Under the pieces are notes generated by a model. That model did not search any database. It was not told the origin of the DNA and worked only from the letters and a program-made list of their open reading frames with translations. This document shows, piece after piece, positions 25,669 through 34,546 of a stretch of 64,000 bases of DNA (the stretch's first letter is position 1; every line of letters begins with the position of its first letter). The stretch is from Bog-473 sp963770645 (lineage in GTDB: Bacteria; Actinomycetota; Acidimicrobiia; Acidimicrobiales; RAAP-2), in NCBI GenBank assembly GCA_963770645.1, contig CAVYQL010000004.1, forward strand, positions 1,426,001-1,490,000. The letters are read 5' to 3'. The position numbers were made by a program, and so were the translations under genes.

Positions 25669-26331
25669 TCAGGGAGTGCCGCCCGTGGTGCCCGTGCCCG
25701 TTGTGCCCGTCGTGCCTGTTGCGGCCGGTGCGGCCGTTGTGGTCGTCACGGTCGCAGCCAGGTCCGCGCCGATGACCACCACCACGTCGACACCCGTCAC
25801 ACCGCTGACCGGCGTCGAGCTCGTGACGGGCAGTACCTGAGCCGGCTTGACACCGATCGCGGTGGCGATCGTCGCCGCCGGCTGCTGTTGGCCCGTCTCG
25901 TAGTAGACGGCCGACGTCGTCTCCATCGTCGACGCGTCGATGGGCGTCTGCATGGACCACCCGCCCGAGCTGATAACCGTCGTGTAGTGCGCGGCCAGCC
26001 CATTGGTGCTCGTTGCGTTGGCCACGACGACACTCACCGAACTCGGCGCCACGGTCGTGGTGGTCGTCGTCGCGCCTTTGCCCTTGTCACCCGCCTTGGT
26101 CGTCGTCGTGGTCGCGGCACCATGGTGACCGTGCCCCGCTGTCGTCGACGTCGTGGTCGAGCCGCTCGCCGCTGCAGTGGTGGGCGTCGTGGCCGCGGTG
26201 CTACTCACGCTGGGCCGGGTCCCCACCGCGACGAGCACGGCCACCGCCACGACGAAGACGACGATCACCGCCGCTGCCTTGACGACGGAAAGCGAGCCGG
26301 AAGTCCCGGTTGTCGGCTGCTCTCCATCCAT
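25669..26331 (-). CDS. Membrane-anchored LytR_C-domain protein with Thr-rich linker
   Basis: 220 residues: a short cytoplasmic start, one membrane helix at about 17-40 ('VVKAAAVIVVFVVAVAVLVAV'-like), a long Thr/Ser/Ala low-complexity linker with His and Lys patches, then a folded ~90-residue domain ('VSVVVANATSTNGLAAHYTTVISSGGW') typical of the LytR C-terminal domain found alone or after cell-wall ligases. The tail repeats Thr-Gly units. It is probably extracellular and cell-wall associated. ATG 26331 is chosen; it overlaps nothing. otsB follows almost directly. Confidence 0.78.
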   Translation of the reverse strand: MDGEQPTTGTSGSLSVVKAAAVIVVFVVAVAVLVAVGTRPSVSSTAATTPTTAAASGSTTTSTTAGHGHHGAATTTTTKAGDKGKGATTTTTTVAPSSVSVVVANATSTNGLAAHYTTVISSGGWSMQTPIDASTMETTSAVYYETGQQQPAATIATAIGVKPAQVLPVTSSTPVSGVTGVDVVVVIGADLAATVTTTTAAPAATGTTGTTGTGTTGGTP

Positions 26332-26426
26332 CGCGTGTCCAGCCTGCCGTGCGACCCCGGCCAACGCAAGCCTTTCCGCTGGTGAGAAGGAGACCGGGTC
26401 GCACCGCCCTGTAACCTGAGGTCAGC

Positions 26427-26502
26427 GCCCGAGTAGCTCAGTTGGTAGAGCACTTCACTTGTAATGAAGATGTCGCGGGTTCGATTCCTGCCTCGGGCTC
26501 CA
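26427..26502 (+). tRNA. tRNA-Thr (anticodon TGT)
   Basis: A full cloverleaf can be folded: acceptor stem GCCCGAG/CTCGGGC, D arm GCTCAGTTGGTAGAGC, anticodon stem CTTCA/TGAAG with loop CTTGTAA (anticodon TGT, reads ACA/ACG), T arm with GGTTCGATTCC, discriminator T and an encoded CCA at 26500-26502. Confidence 0.96.
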
Positions 26503-26593
26503 GCGGACGACGTCTCGTGCGCGGTCGCCTGCGCTGGGTATGAGTCAGGTCGCGTGAAGCACGCGGCAAGTACGTGCGACCGGGGAGGTCCTC

Positions 26594-27040
26594 ATGCTTT
26601 CGGATTTCAAGAAGTTCGTCCTGCGGGGCAACGTCGTCGACCTGGCGGTCGCCGTCGTCGTCGGCGTCGCCTTCACGGCCATGATCACAGCCTTCGTCGC
26701 CGACCTCATCACTCCTCTCATCGCGGCCATCTTCGGCAAGTCGAACTTCTCGAATCTGAGCTTCAGCCTCCACCACTCCACCTTCAGGTACGGATCGTTC
26801 GTCAACGCCGCGCTGTCCTTCGTCATCGTGGCGACCGTCGTGTTCTTCGCGGTCGTGGTGCCGCTGACCGCACTGATGCGACGACTCAACGTGCTCCCCA
26901 CGGAGGAGCCCAAACCCGAGACGCGCCAGTGCCCGCAGTGCCTGAGCGACATCCCTGTCGCGGCGCACCGCTGCGCGTTCTGCACGTCGGAGGTCCCGAC
27001 GGCAGTCGCACCCGCATCCTCGTCCGGGTCGACGACGTGA
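26594..27040 (+). CDS. mscL: Large-conductance mechanosensitive channel with C-terminal zinc ribbon
   Basis: 148 residues. The N-terminal amphipathic helix and TM1 ('MLSDFKKFVLRGNVVDLAVAVVVGVAFT') and TM2 ('FVNAALSFVIVATVVFFAVVVPL') match MscL, the osmotic-shock release channel. The C terminus adds CPQC...CAFC, a zinc-ribbon pair seen in some actinobacterial MscL proteins but absent in E. coli MscL. It forms a pentameric channel in the cytoplasmic membrane. It sits next to the trehalose genes, fitting an osmotic theme. Confidence 0.93.
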   Translation: MLSDFKKFVLRGNVVDLAVAVVVGVAFTAMITAFVADLITPLIAAIFGKSNFSNLSFSLHHSTFRYGSFVNAALSFVIVATVVFFAVVVPLTALMRRLNVLPTEEPKPETRQCPQCLSDIPVAAHRCAFCTSEVPTAVAPASSSGSTT

Positions 27041-27053
27041 CGCGACGCGAGCG

Positions 27054-27608
27054 TCAGGCGTCTCCGGTGGCCCGCCCAATGAGCGCATTGCACGGCAGGT
27101 TCTCGTCGAGGACCTTGTACGCCTGCTCCACACCGGACACCGGCAGGCTCCCCGCATCGAGCAGGCCCACCTGCACGAGCAGCGAGGCCTGGTCCCAATA
27201 GATGCGTTCGAAGGAGACCTTGTCCCCCTCGAACCCCGCGACGACCACCACCGGGAGCTGCACGAAGCGACCGGTGGGCGCGACGCCGGGCAAGAACGTG
27301 TCCATGACGATGTCGTGGGTGAAGCGCATCACCATTTCGTCGACGACGCGGCCAACACCGACGGTGCGCGACACATGGGTGATGGCGGTGTCGGCGGGCC
27401 AGTGTCCGATGAAGTGGGCCCCGTAGAAACGGCGGACGTCCTCGGCATCGACCCCGCCGGCCAAGGTGGGGACATGGGTCACATGGGGTGCTGCAGTCAT
27501 GGTGCCCATGGTGGCGTCGAGGTCCCTGGTCTCGAACTCGTAGGCGACGTGGGCGTCGAACACCGCCCCGATGTCAGGTCCGATCGGCGCTGCACTCTCG
27601 TCGCGCAT
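27054..27608 (-). CDS. SnoaL/NTF2-like fold protein
   Basis: A 184-residue protein with a cone-shaped alpha+beta NTF2-like pattern: an N-terminal helix 'VFDAHVAYEFETRDLDATMGTM', then 'VRRFYGAHFIGHWPADT' and several strands ending 'FERIYWDQASLLVQVGLL'. This resembles SnoaL-like ester cyclases and steroid-isomerase-like proteins often found in actinobacterial lipid or sterol catabolism. The catalytic residues cannot be assigned. It is a single gene, convergent with mscL. Confidence 0.72.
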   Translation of the reverse strand: MRDESAAPIGPDIGAVFDAHVAYEFETRDLDATMGTMTAAPHVTHVPTLAGGVDAEDVRRFYGAHFIGHWPADTAITHVSRTVGVGRVVDEMVMRFTHDIVMDTFLPGVAPTGRFVQLPVVVVAGFEGDKVSFERIYWDQASLLVQVGLLDAGSLPVSGVEQAYKVLDENLPCNALIGRATGDA

Positions 27609-27689
27609 CGTCCGCCCTCCTTCGTTCCCCCTGGTCCTGGCTGCGTGCCCAGTCTGGCACCAGGCCCGGAACGATCTCCGGAAGGTCCT

Positions 27690-28634
27690 TCAGCCCGGCT
27701 GTCGCTGCCCCGCCGCCGAACGCTGGCGCGCCACCTCGAAGCACGCCACCGCGCCGGCGACGCCGACGTTGAGGGAGGGCAACGCGCCGTGTTGGGGGAT
27801 CGCCGCGATGGCGTCGCAGCGCTTGCGCACCAGCGGCGCCAAGCCCTTCTCCTCGCTGCCGACCACCACCGCGACCGGGCCGTCGCCGAGCGGGAGGTCG
27901 TAGAACGACTGCGCGGCCTCACCGGCCAGCCCGATGGACCACACACCGAGGTCGCGCAGGTCGTTCAGCGCCGTGGGCACGCCCCCCACGACGGCGAAGG
28001 AGAGGTGTTCGATGGCACCGGCCGCCGTCTTGGCCACCGTCGGCGACAGACGGGCCGAACGGTGGCGCGGCAACACGACCCCCCTGACCCCGGCACACTC
28101 AGCGCTGCGCAAGAGGGCGCCCAGGTTGCGCGGGTCGGTGATGCCGGCCGCGACGAGGAGAAAGGGCGGCGCGCCCGCCCGGTCCGGCCGGCACAGGTCT
28201 TCGAGGGGCACGGGCTCGAGCGGGCGGGCCAGGGCCAGCACGCCCTGCGGTGACTCGGTGCGCGCTTGGGCGTCGAGCCGCGCCCGCGGCACGGTCTCGA
28301 TCGGGACGCGCAGGCGGCCTGCCAGCTCCTCGATGCGATCGAGCTGCGGCGAGGGGTCCTGGTCCTCGGCGAGCAGCACCCGGCGCACAGGGCGGCGCCC
28401 GACCGCCAACAACTCGAGCACGGCCCGACGGCCCTCCACCTGATCGCCGCCCAGCTCGCTCAGGGCCTCGGGGCGGGGGCGCCCGCGGGATCCGGAGCGG
28501 CCGCGGGGATCGGCGGGCGGTTGGGCCCGGCGCCCGGCTGCACTCTGGCGTGGGGCACGCTCTGCGGCGCCGCCTCCCCTGGCGCCACCGCGCGGCACGG
28601 CGCGCGGCGTGGCGCGCGGCGGCCGACGACTCAC
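27690..28634 (-). CDS. rlmB: 23S rRNA (guanosine-2'-O-)-methyltransferase RlmB / TrmH family
   Basis: A SpoU-class (knotted SPOUT) methyltransferase of 314 residues. The first ~60 residues are a basic Arg/Gly/Pro-rich tail. The substrate-binding domain starts at 'VEGRRAVLELLAVGRRPVRRVLLA' and the catalytic domain carries 'DPRNLGALLRSAECAG', 'VVVGSEEKGL' and 'IPQHGALPSLNVGVAGAVA', the three SPOUT motifs. In E. coli RlmB methylates G2251 of 23S rRNA. GTG 28634 overlaps the ispF stop (GTGA), giving an ispD-ispF-rlmB operon. Confidence 0.9.
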   Translation of the reverse strand: MSRRPPRATPRAVPRGGARGGGAAERAPRQSAAGRRAQPPADPRGRSGSRGRPRPEALSELGGDQVEGRRAVLELLAVGRRPVRRVLLAEDQDPSPQLDRIEELAGRLRVPIETVPRARLDAQARTESPQGVLALARPLEPVPLEDLCRPDRAGAPPFLLVAAGITDPRNLGALLRSAECAGVRGVVLPRHRSARLSPTVAKTAAGAIEHLSFAVVGGVPTALNDLRDLGVWSIGLAGEAAQSFYDLPLGDGPVAVVVGSEEKGLAPLVRKRCDAIAAIPQHGALPSLNVGVAGAVACFEVARQRSAAGQRQPG

Positions 28635-29101
28635 GACGGCTCCAGCAAGACGACCGCGAGGCAGGCGATGCCCTCGGCTCGCCCGAGCGCCCCGATGCCC
28701 TCGGCCCGCGTCGCCTTGACCGAGATCGGTGCGCCCACCACGGCACCGAGCCGTTCGGCCATGGCTGCCGTGTGCGGGGCGAGGCGGGGTGTGTCGGCCA
28801 CGACCGTGCAATCGCCATTGACGCACGCGTAGCCCTCCGCGGCCCCCATGCGCACGACTTCGCTCAAGAGGGCGAGGCTGTCGGCACCTTCCCAGACCGG
28901 GTCGGTGTCGGGAAAGTGCCGGCCGAGATCGCCGAGACCAAGCGCGCCCAGAATGGCGTCGGCCAGCGCGTGGGAGACGGCGTCGGCGTCGCTGTGGCCG
29001 CCCAGTCCCCGGGCGCCCTCGATCACGACGCCGCCGAGCACGAGAGGCCGGTGGGGGTCCTCGGAGAAGCGGTGGATGTCGATGCCCTGGCCGATGCGCA
29101 T
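28631..29101 (-). CDS. ispF: 2-C-methyl-D-erythritol 2,4-cyclodiphosphate synthase
   Basis: Fifth step of the MEP isoprenoid pathway: cyclises CDP-ME-2-phosphate and releases CMP. 156 residues with 'GIDIHRFSEDPHRPLVLGG' (the zinc ligands D-x-H), 'GHSDADAVSHALADAILGA' and the terminal 'TRAEGIGALGRAEGIAC'. ATG 29101 follows ispD by two bases. Confidence 0.95.
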   Translation of the reverse strand: MRIGQGIDIHRFSEDPHRPLVLGGVVIEGARGLGGHSDADAVSHALADAILGALGLGDLGRHFPDTDPVWEGADSLALLSEVVRMGAAEGYACVNGDCTVVADTPRLAPHTAAMAERLGAVVGAPISVKATRAEGIGALGRAEGIACLAVVLLEPS

Positions 29102-29103
29102 CC

Positions 29104-29772
29104 TCAGCCCCTCCGCTCCGCCAGCAGGCGTTCGGCCGTGTCGAGATCGTCGGGCGCCGTGATCTTGAGGTTGCCCGGCTCGCCGGGGACGACCAGGACC
29201 CTCCCGCCCACAGCCTCGACCAACATGGCGTCATCGGTGGCGGCCGCACCGGCCGCTGCCAACTCGTGGCCCAAGCGCAACGCGGCGGCCCGGAAGGCCT
29301 GTGGCGTCTGCACCGCCACCAAGCCTGCCCGGTCCAGCGTGCTCGTCACCCGTCCGGTCGCGTCCACTGCCTTGATCGTGTCACTCGGCCGCATACCAGG
29401 CACGGCACCGTCCACGTCCCCGCCGTCGAGCGCGGCGACCACCGCGTCGAAGAGCGCACGCGAGGCGAGTGGCCGTGCCGCGTCGTGCACCACGATGACA
29501 TCGGCCGCGGCGGGGACTGCGGCTAGCCCGCAGCGGACCGAGTCCGCACGGGTTGCTCCGCCGCGCACGGTCGTGTCGGCGCCGTATGAGTCCGAGTCCG
29601 CCAAGTCCGCCGCGTCGAGGGGAAGGACGAGGACGACCCCGGCAGAGCCGGGCCGGCATGCGTCGACGGCCCACTCGAGGACAGGACGCCCACCGATCAG
29701 CGCGTACTGCTTGGGGGCGCCGAAGCGGGATCCTGTGCCGCCCGCCACGACGATCGACCACACCGTCGCCAT
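29104..29772 (-). CDS. ispD: 2-C-methyl-D-erythritol 4-phosphate cytidylyltransferase
   Basis: Third step of the MEP pathway, CTP-dependent. 222 residues starting 'ATVWSIVVAGGTGSRFGAPKQY', the CTP-binding loop with Arg and Lys; 'VHDAARPL' and 'KITAPDDLDTAERLL' complete the signature. Arg/Lys residues are in the expected places. The gene lies 26 bases after carD, so carD-ispD-ispF-rlmB may be one transcript, as is common in actinobacteria. Confidence 0.95.
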   Translation of the reverse strand: MATVWSIVVAGGTGSRFGAPKQYALIGGRPVLEWAVDACRPGSAGVVLVLPLDAADLADSDSYGADTTVRGGATRADSVRCGLAAVPAAADVIVVHDAARPLASRALFDAVVAALDGGDVDGAVPGMRPSDTIKAVDATGRVTSTLDRAGLVAVQTPQAFRAAALRLGHELAAAGAAATDDAMLVEAVGGRVLVVPGEPGNLKITAPDDLDTAERLLAERRG

Positions 29773-29798
29773 GCCCGTGGCGTGACCGGTGCGACCGG

Positions 29799-30278
29799 TC
29801 AGGTCAGCGCGTCGTTCAGACGCTCTTCGGCCGTCTCCTCGTCCACGTTGAGCGCGAAGGTCAGCTCGGACACCAGGATCTGGCGCGCCCGCTGGAGCAT
29901 GCGCTTCTCGCCCGCGGACAGGCCCTTGTCCTTGTCGCGAATGGAGAGGTTCCGCACCACCTCGGCCACCTGGTAGATGTCGCCGGAGCGAAGCTTCTCG
30001 GAGTGGTTCTTGTAGCGGCGGGACCAGTTCGTCGGCATGCGCGCCTCCTTCTTGCGCAGCACGGCGAACACCTCCTCGACCTCCTCGTCGTTGATCACCT
30101 CGCGCAGCCCGACACCCTCGGTGTTGTCCGCTGGGACGTTGAGGATCAGGTCGCCGTAGGCCAGGCGCAGCACCAGGTACTCGCGCTTCTCGCCGAACGC
30201 GACCTTGGTCTCGCGCTTCTCGATGACGGCGGCTCCGTGGTGGGGGTAGACGACTTTGTCTCCGACCTTGAAAGACAC
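29799..30278 (-). CDS. carD: CarD-family RNA polymerase-binding regulator
   Basis: CarD binds the beta subunit of RNA polymerase and stabilises open complexes, especially at rRNA promoters. 159 residues: the N-terminal Tudor-like RID domain begins 'MSFKVGDKVVYPHHGAAVIEKRE', and the C-terminal helical DNA-binding domain includes 'RMPTNWSRRYKNHSEKLRSGD', with the Trp that wedges into promoter DNA. Start GTG 30278, before which 132 bases hold its promoter. It is essential in mycobacteria. Confidence 0.94.
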   Translation of the reverse strand: MSFKVGDKVVYPHHGAAVIEKRETKVAFGEKREYLVLRLAYGDLILNVPADNTEGVGLREVINDEEVEEVFAVLRKKEARMPTNWSRRYKNHSEKLRSGDIYQVAEVVRNLSIRDKDKGLSAGEKRMLQRARQILVSELTFALNVDEETAEERLNDALT

Positions 30279-30410
30279 AGGACTGGGACTCCCTTGGGTG
30301 AATCGGTGGCGCCCGCACGGGCGCACGGCTGCGCGGGCACTGCTCTGAAAGGATGCCGAAGGGGCCCGAAACCGCTCGGCGTGACAGACCATTCTACCAG
30401 ACGACGTCGC

Positions 30411-31469
30411 TCATTCGTATCGCTCGAAGATGCTGGCCTCCACCAGGCGGGCCAGGCCGTCGCGCACATGTCGGGCCGTGGCGCCGCCGATACCCTCGAC
30501 CGACTCGAGCTCCGCCGCCGACGCCGAGAGGATCTCGGGCAGCGAGCCGAAGCGCTGGACCAGACGCTCGATCAGCGTTTCGGAGAGCTGCTGGGGCAAG
30601 CGGTGCAGCAGGCGGTAGCCGTGTGGTGCGAGCGCGGCCTGCATCTGGTCGGAGGAGCCGGGCAGGTTCAACGCGGTCACGACCTTCGGGAGGTCCATGA
30701 GGGCGTCGGGCAGGAGCGAGCGCAGGTGCGCGATGCCCGTATCGTCGGTGTAGTCGCGCAGCACGAGCATCAGGCTCTCCTCCGCGCCCGCGCGCAGCTC
30801 CTCGGTCTGGAGGTGGATGAGGCGCCCGTCGGAACCGAGCTCGACGAGGTGACCCTCGATCTCCTCTGCGATGCGGCGCACCATCTCGCCCGGCTGGAGC
30901 ACCGAGACCACGTCGCGCACCGAGACCGAATCCTCCATCTCGAGGCGGGTCAACGTGGCCAACGCGTCGTCGTAGCGCGTCCGGAAGCGCTGCAAGGTCG
31001 ACAGGGCCTGGCTCGAACGGTCGATCAACCAGCCCGCCGACTGGGTCGTGTGCTTCCGGTCGTTGCGATAGACGGCGATGGTCGCCATCGCCTCGGAGAC
31101 TGCGATCACGGGCACGTCGATCGAGCGCGCGACACGCTCCGCCGTGCGGTGGCGCGTCCCGGTCTCGGAGGTCGGGATGGTGGCCTTGGGCACCAGGTGC
31201 ACGTTCGCCCGCGCGATGCGAGAGGCGTCCGTCGCCAGGATGATGGCACCGTCCATCTTGGCCAGCTCGGAGAGGCGCTGGGGGGTGTACTCCGCATCGA
31301 GCAGGAAGCCTCCGGTGCAGACCGAGAGGACGGCCGGGTCGTCGCCGACGATGATCAGTGCCCCGTGCTTGGCCTGAAGGATTCGGTCCAGTCCCTCCCG
31401 GAGCTTGGTGCCCGGGGCAATCATGGCCAGTGCCTCGTTCAGAGGCTGGCTGCCGCCGAGGTCGGACAC
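30411..31469 (-). CDS. disA: Diadenylate cyclase / DNA integrity scanning protein DisA
   Basis: Makes cyclic di-AMP from two ATP and scans DNA for branched structures. 352 residues: the N-terminal DAC domain has 'MDGAIILATDASR' (DGA motif) and 'GTRHRTAERVAR' (RHR motif), a middle helical domain follows, and a C-terminal HhH domain includes 'LESVEGIGGATARHVRDGLARL'. Start GTG 31469 overlaps the end of radA by about 31 bases. The radA-disA pair is a conserved actinobacterial order and RadA is known to modulate DisA. Confidence 0.94.
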   Translation of the reverse strand: MSDLGGSQPLNEALAMIAPGTKLREGLDRILQAKHGALIIVGDDPAVLSVCTGGFLLDAEYTPQRLSELAKMDGAIILATDASRIARANVHLVPKATIPTSETGTRHRTAERVARSIDVPVIAVSEAMATIAVYRNDRKHTTQSAGWLIDRSSQALSTLQRFRTRYDDALATLTRLEMEDSVSVRDVVSVLQPGEMVRRIAEEIEGHLVELGSDGRLIHLQTEELRAGAEESLMLVLRDYTDDTGIAHLRSLLPDALMDLPKVVTALNLPGSSDQMQAALAPHGYRLLHRLPQQLSETLIERLVQRFGSLPEILSASAAELESVEGIGGATARHVRDGLARLVEASIFERYE

Positions 31470-32904
31470 CCGGGCATCGTATCCGGCCCGCTCCGCGGAT
31501 CGGCCGGTTCGCAGGTCGCGCAGCTCAGTGCGTCCGCGAGCGTCCGCACGCCCACGATTCTGATCCCCGCTGGGACGTCGTCGCCGAGGCCGTCGACTGA
31601 CGATGCGGGCACGAGTGCGCGGGTGAACCCGGCGCGCTGGGCCTCGGTCAATCGACGCGCCGCGCCCGGAACGGCCCGCACCTCGCCCGCCAGTCCGAGC
31701 TCGCCGAACGCGACGAGGTCCGCGGGCACGGGCCGCCCGGTGATCACCGACGCCAACGCAAGCGCGACCGCCAGGTCGACAGCAGGCTCGCTCACTGCGA
31801 TGCCCCCCGCTGCCGCGACGAAGAACTCCCCCGTTGCCGGCACCGGTACCGTGCTCCGGCAGGCGAGCACCGCCACGAGGAGGTTCGCCCTCGCCGCGTC
31901 GATGCCGAGCACGTGCGGGCGCGACGCGCCGCCACCGCCAGGCCCAAGCAGTGCCTGCACCTCGACCAGCAACGGTCGCCGGCCCTGCAAGACCGGCACC
32001 ACCATGCTGCCGGGCACGCCCGCCATGCGGTCGCCCAGCATGAGGGGACCGGGGTCCGCCACACTTCGCAGGCCGTCGTCGCGCATCTCGAAGATGCCGA
32101 CCTCGCCCGTCGGACCGAAGCGGTGCTTCACCGCGTTGAGCACGCGCAGCGCGTGGTGGCGGTCGCCGTCGAAGGAGAGCACGGTGTCGACCAGGTGCTC
32201 GACCGCTCGGGGCCCGGCCAGGTCCCCGTCCTTGGTCACGTGCCCGACCAGAAGGAACGGGACACCGCTCGACTTGGCCAGGCGCGTCAGGCGCTCGACG
32301 CAGGCCCGCACCTGGGCCAGGCTGCCAGCCGGCTGGGGCAGCTCGGGGTCCGAGATGGACTGTAGCGAGTCGACCACGACGAGGGCGGGCCGCGCTCGCC
32401 CGACCGCCTCCTCGATCGCGTCGACGTCGGGGCCTTCCAGGGCGAGCAGGTGCGCGGGCACCGGGCCGAGGCGCACCGCCCGGCCACTGACCTGGACCAG
32501 TGATTCCTCGGCGGAAGCGAGCATGACGTCGAGGCCGCGGCGTGCCACCGAGGCGAGGACCTGGAAGAGCAGGGTCGACTTGCCGATGCCCGGCGGGCCG
32601 AACAGCAGGGTGACCGAACCCCCGACCACACCGCCACCCATGACGCGGTCGAGTTCGCTCACGCCCGTCGGGATCGGGCGCGCCGCGGTCGTCGAGACCT
32701 CGGCGAGGGGGACGGCGCCGTCCCCCGCAACGCCCCGGCGGCCCGAGCCCGGCGCGGCTCCCGCAGCGACGTCGGCACGGCGGCGAGCGTGTTCCACTCG
32801 CCGCATGCCGGGCAGCGCCCCACCCAGCGCAACGAGGTCGTGCCGCACCCCCCGCACTCGTAGGACTCACCGGACCGGGCACGTACGTGCTGGTTGCTCG
32901 CCAT
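31439..32904 (-). CDS. radA: DNA repair protein RadA, with an apparent frameshift after the zinc finger
   Basis: RadA promotes branch migration in recombination. The start at ATG 32904 gives the zinc finger 'YECGGCGTTSLRWVGRCPACGEWNT' (C-x2-C...C-x2-C). The ATPase and Lon-like part, starting near 'TGVSELDRVMGGGVVGGS' with Walker A 'GPPGIGKST' and the RadA motif 'KHRFG' (usually KNRFG), is in another frame. Adding one base in the five-C run at 32722-32726 joins them as a ~488-residue protein of normal length. I read this as a consensus error or slippage site, not gene loss; disA downstream is intact. Confidence 0.8.
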
Positions 32905-33006
32905 GGCGGGCACGCTACGGACCCGGTGTCACAACCAATTGGTGACCCGGCCCACGCAGCGCCGTCGGGCGCAGCACGGACGTCGGAGCGGTGACAGGCT
33001 CGAGGC

Positions 33007-34026
33007 GTGGACGTACCGAGCAGCCGAACACGCGACGATTGGCTCGCACAGCTGGGCGACGCCGACGCCCATCGGCGGCTGCTGGCCGAGCTCGCGTGCC
33101 TGCACCAGGTCGACGTCCACGCGGCCGACGCGCCGGCGGTGCTCTCCGGTTGGGTCCGTGTGGCGGCGTGGAACGTGCAACGAGGCCGGCGGCCCGACGC
33201 GCTGGCGGCCACGTTGCGTAAGGCCGGTGCCGAGCTGTGCCTGCTCTCCGAGCTCGACGCCGGCATGGCCCGCACGCAGAACCTCGACACGACTGCCTGC
33301 ATCGCCCGCGACCTCGGCGCCGGGTCGGTCTTTGCCGTGGAATTCGTCGAGCTGGGCCTCGGTGACGAACACGAGCGGCGCGCCGGCGCCGGCGCCGGCG
33401 CCATCAACGAGCGCGGCCTGCACGGCAACGCCGTCATCGCGACCGCACCCCTCGAGGACCCCGCGGTGCTACGCCTGCCCGATGTCGGCCTGGGCTGGTT
33501 CGCGGCCGACTCGACCCAGCCCCGGGTGGGCGGACGGATGGCTGTGCTCGCCACCGTTCGCCTCGACGGCACCGCCGTGCAGATCGCGTCCACCCACCTC
33601 GAGAACCGCTCCGACGCGGCGCACCGCGCCGAGCAGATGGAGGCACTCTTGCGCGCCGTCGATGAGCGAGGGAACGGCGGCCCGGCCGTCGTCGGTGGCG
33701 ACTGCAACACCTCGGGCACCGATTTCGCTGAGCTCGCCGACCGCGCGCGCGTCCGGGCCATGCGAGTCGAGGACCCGACGCGTTTTACCTGGCCTGTTGC
33801 CTACGAACCTCTCTTCGAGGTGGCGCGGGCGTACGGCTACAGCTGGACCGACGCCAACGTCGCGGCGCCGACGACCGAACACGACGGCCGCGGGCTGCCC
33901 GACCATGTGCCAATCCGCCTGGACTGGCTCTTTGTGCGCGGCCTGGTGGCCCGCCGCCCAGCCGTCGTCGCTGCGGGTGGACTCTCTGACCATCACATGG
34001 TCAGCGTCGGCGTGCGGCTCCCGTGA
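33007..34026 (+). CDS. Endonuclease/exonuclease/phosphatase-family protein
   Basis: 339 residues. The EEP fold is seen in 'VRVAAWNVQRG', 'CLLSELDAGM' (metal Glu), 'VQIASTHLENRSD' , 'AVVGGDCNTSG' (Asp/Asn pair) and the C-terminal 'DHHMVSVGV' His. It probably hydrolyses phosphodiesters or phosphomonoesters; substrates range from DNA to phospholipids. No signal peptide. Start GTG 33007. It is coupled by GTGA to the next gene and lies 102 bases from the divergent radA. Confidence 0.85.
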   Translation: MDVPSSRTRDDWLAQLGDADAHRRLLAELACLHQVDVHAADAPAVLSGWVRVAAWNVQRGRRPDALAATLRKAGAELCLLSELDAGMARTQNLDTTACIARDLGAGSVFAVEFVELGLGDEHERRAGAGAGAINERGLHGNAVIATAPLEDPAVLRLPDVGLGWFAADSTQPRVGGRMAVLATVRLDGTAVQIASTHLENRSDAAHRAEQMEALLRAVDERGNGGPAVVGGDCNTSGTDFAELADRARVRAMRVEDPTRFTWPVAYEPLFEVARAYGYSWTDANVAAPTTEHDGRGLPDHVPIRLDWLFVRGLVARRPAVVAAGGLSDHHMVSVGVRLP

Positions 34027-34542
34027 CCGTGTTCGTGCGCGCCGCGCTGCGGCCGGCTGACGAAGAGGGAATCCTCGCCGTGGTCGGCGCGGCCTTCGCC
34101 GACGACACCCGGGACGCCACCGAGGAGATTGCCATCGTCCGCGGCACGTGGGCCGCCTGTGCGACGGCGTCGCTCGTCGAGCTGGTGGCTGATGACGCCG
34201 GTGTGGTGGTGGCGCACGCGTTGGCCGCGCCCGGCCGCCTCGACGGCACACCGTGCGCGGTCGCGGGAGTGGCACCGGTGTGCGTGGCGCCGTCGCACCA
34301 GGGCCACGGCATCGGTACCGAGCTCATGCACGCGCTCGTCGCCGAGGCAGAGGCGCGCCGATGGCCACTGCTACTGCTGCTCGGCGACCCCGCGTTCTAC
34401 GGACGCGTCGGCTTCGACGCCGCGAGCCCGCTCGGCATCCACTACGCGCCAGCCGGCCTCGACAGTCCGCACTTCTTGGCGCGCCGACTCGGCGGCGCGC
34501 CCGGCACGCGGCGAGTTCACGTACTGCTGGGAGCCGGAGTAG
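34023..34542 (+). CDS. GNAT acetyltransferase with a frameshift near the C terminus
   Basis: About 172 residues of YhbS-like GNAT: 'RPADEEGILAVVGAAF', the acetyl-CoA loop 'VAPSHQGHGIGTELMHALVAEAEARRW' and 'LGDPAFYGRVGFDAAS'. In the same frame the protein would run on to 34778 across the end of clpC, which is unlikely. Removing one base near 34498-34513 leads to the expected last strand (GEFTYCWEPE) and a TAG at 34540-34542, five bases before the clpC stop. Start GTG 34023 overlaps the EEP stop (GTGA). Confidence 0.75.
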
Positions 34543-34546
34543 GTCG

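Noticed and set aside
29553..32945. A very long open frame on the plus strand opposite carD, disA and radA
   Set aside because: It is a GC-skew shadow of minus-strand genes; its translation is Arg/Gly/Pro-rich with no domain.
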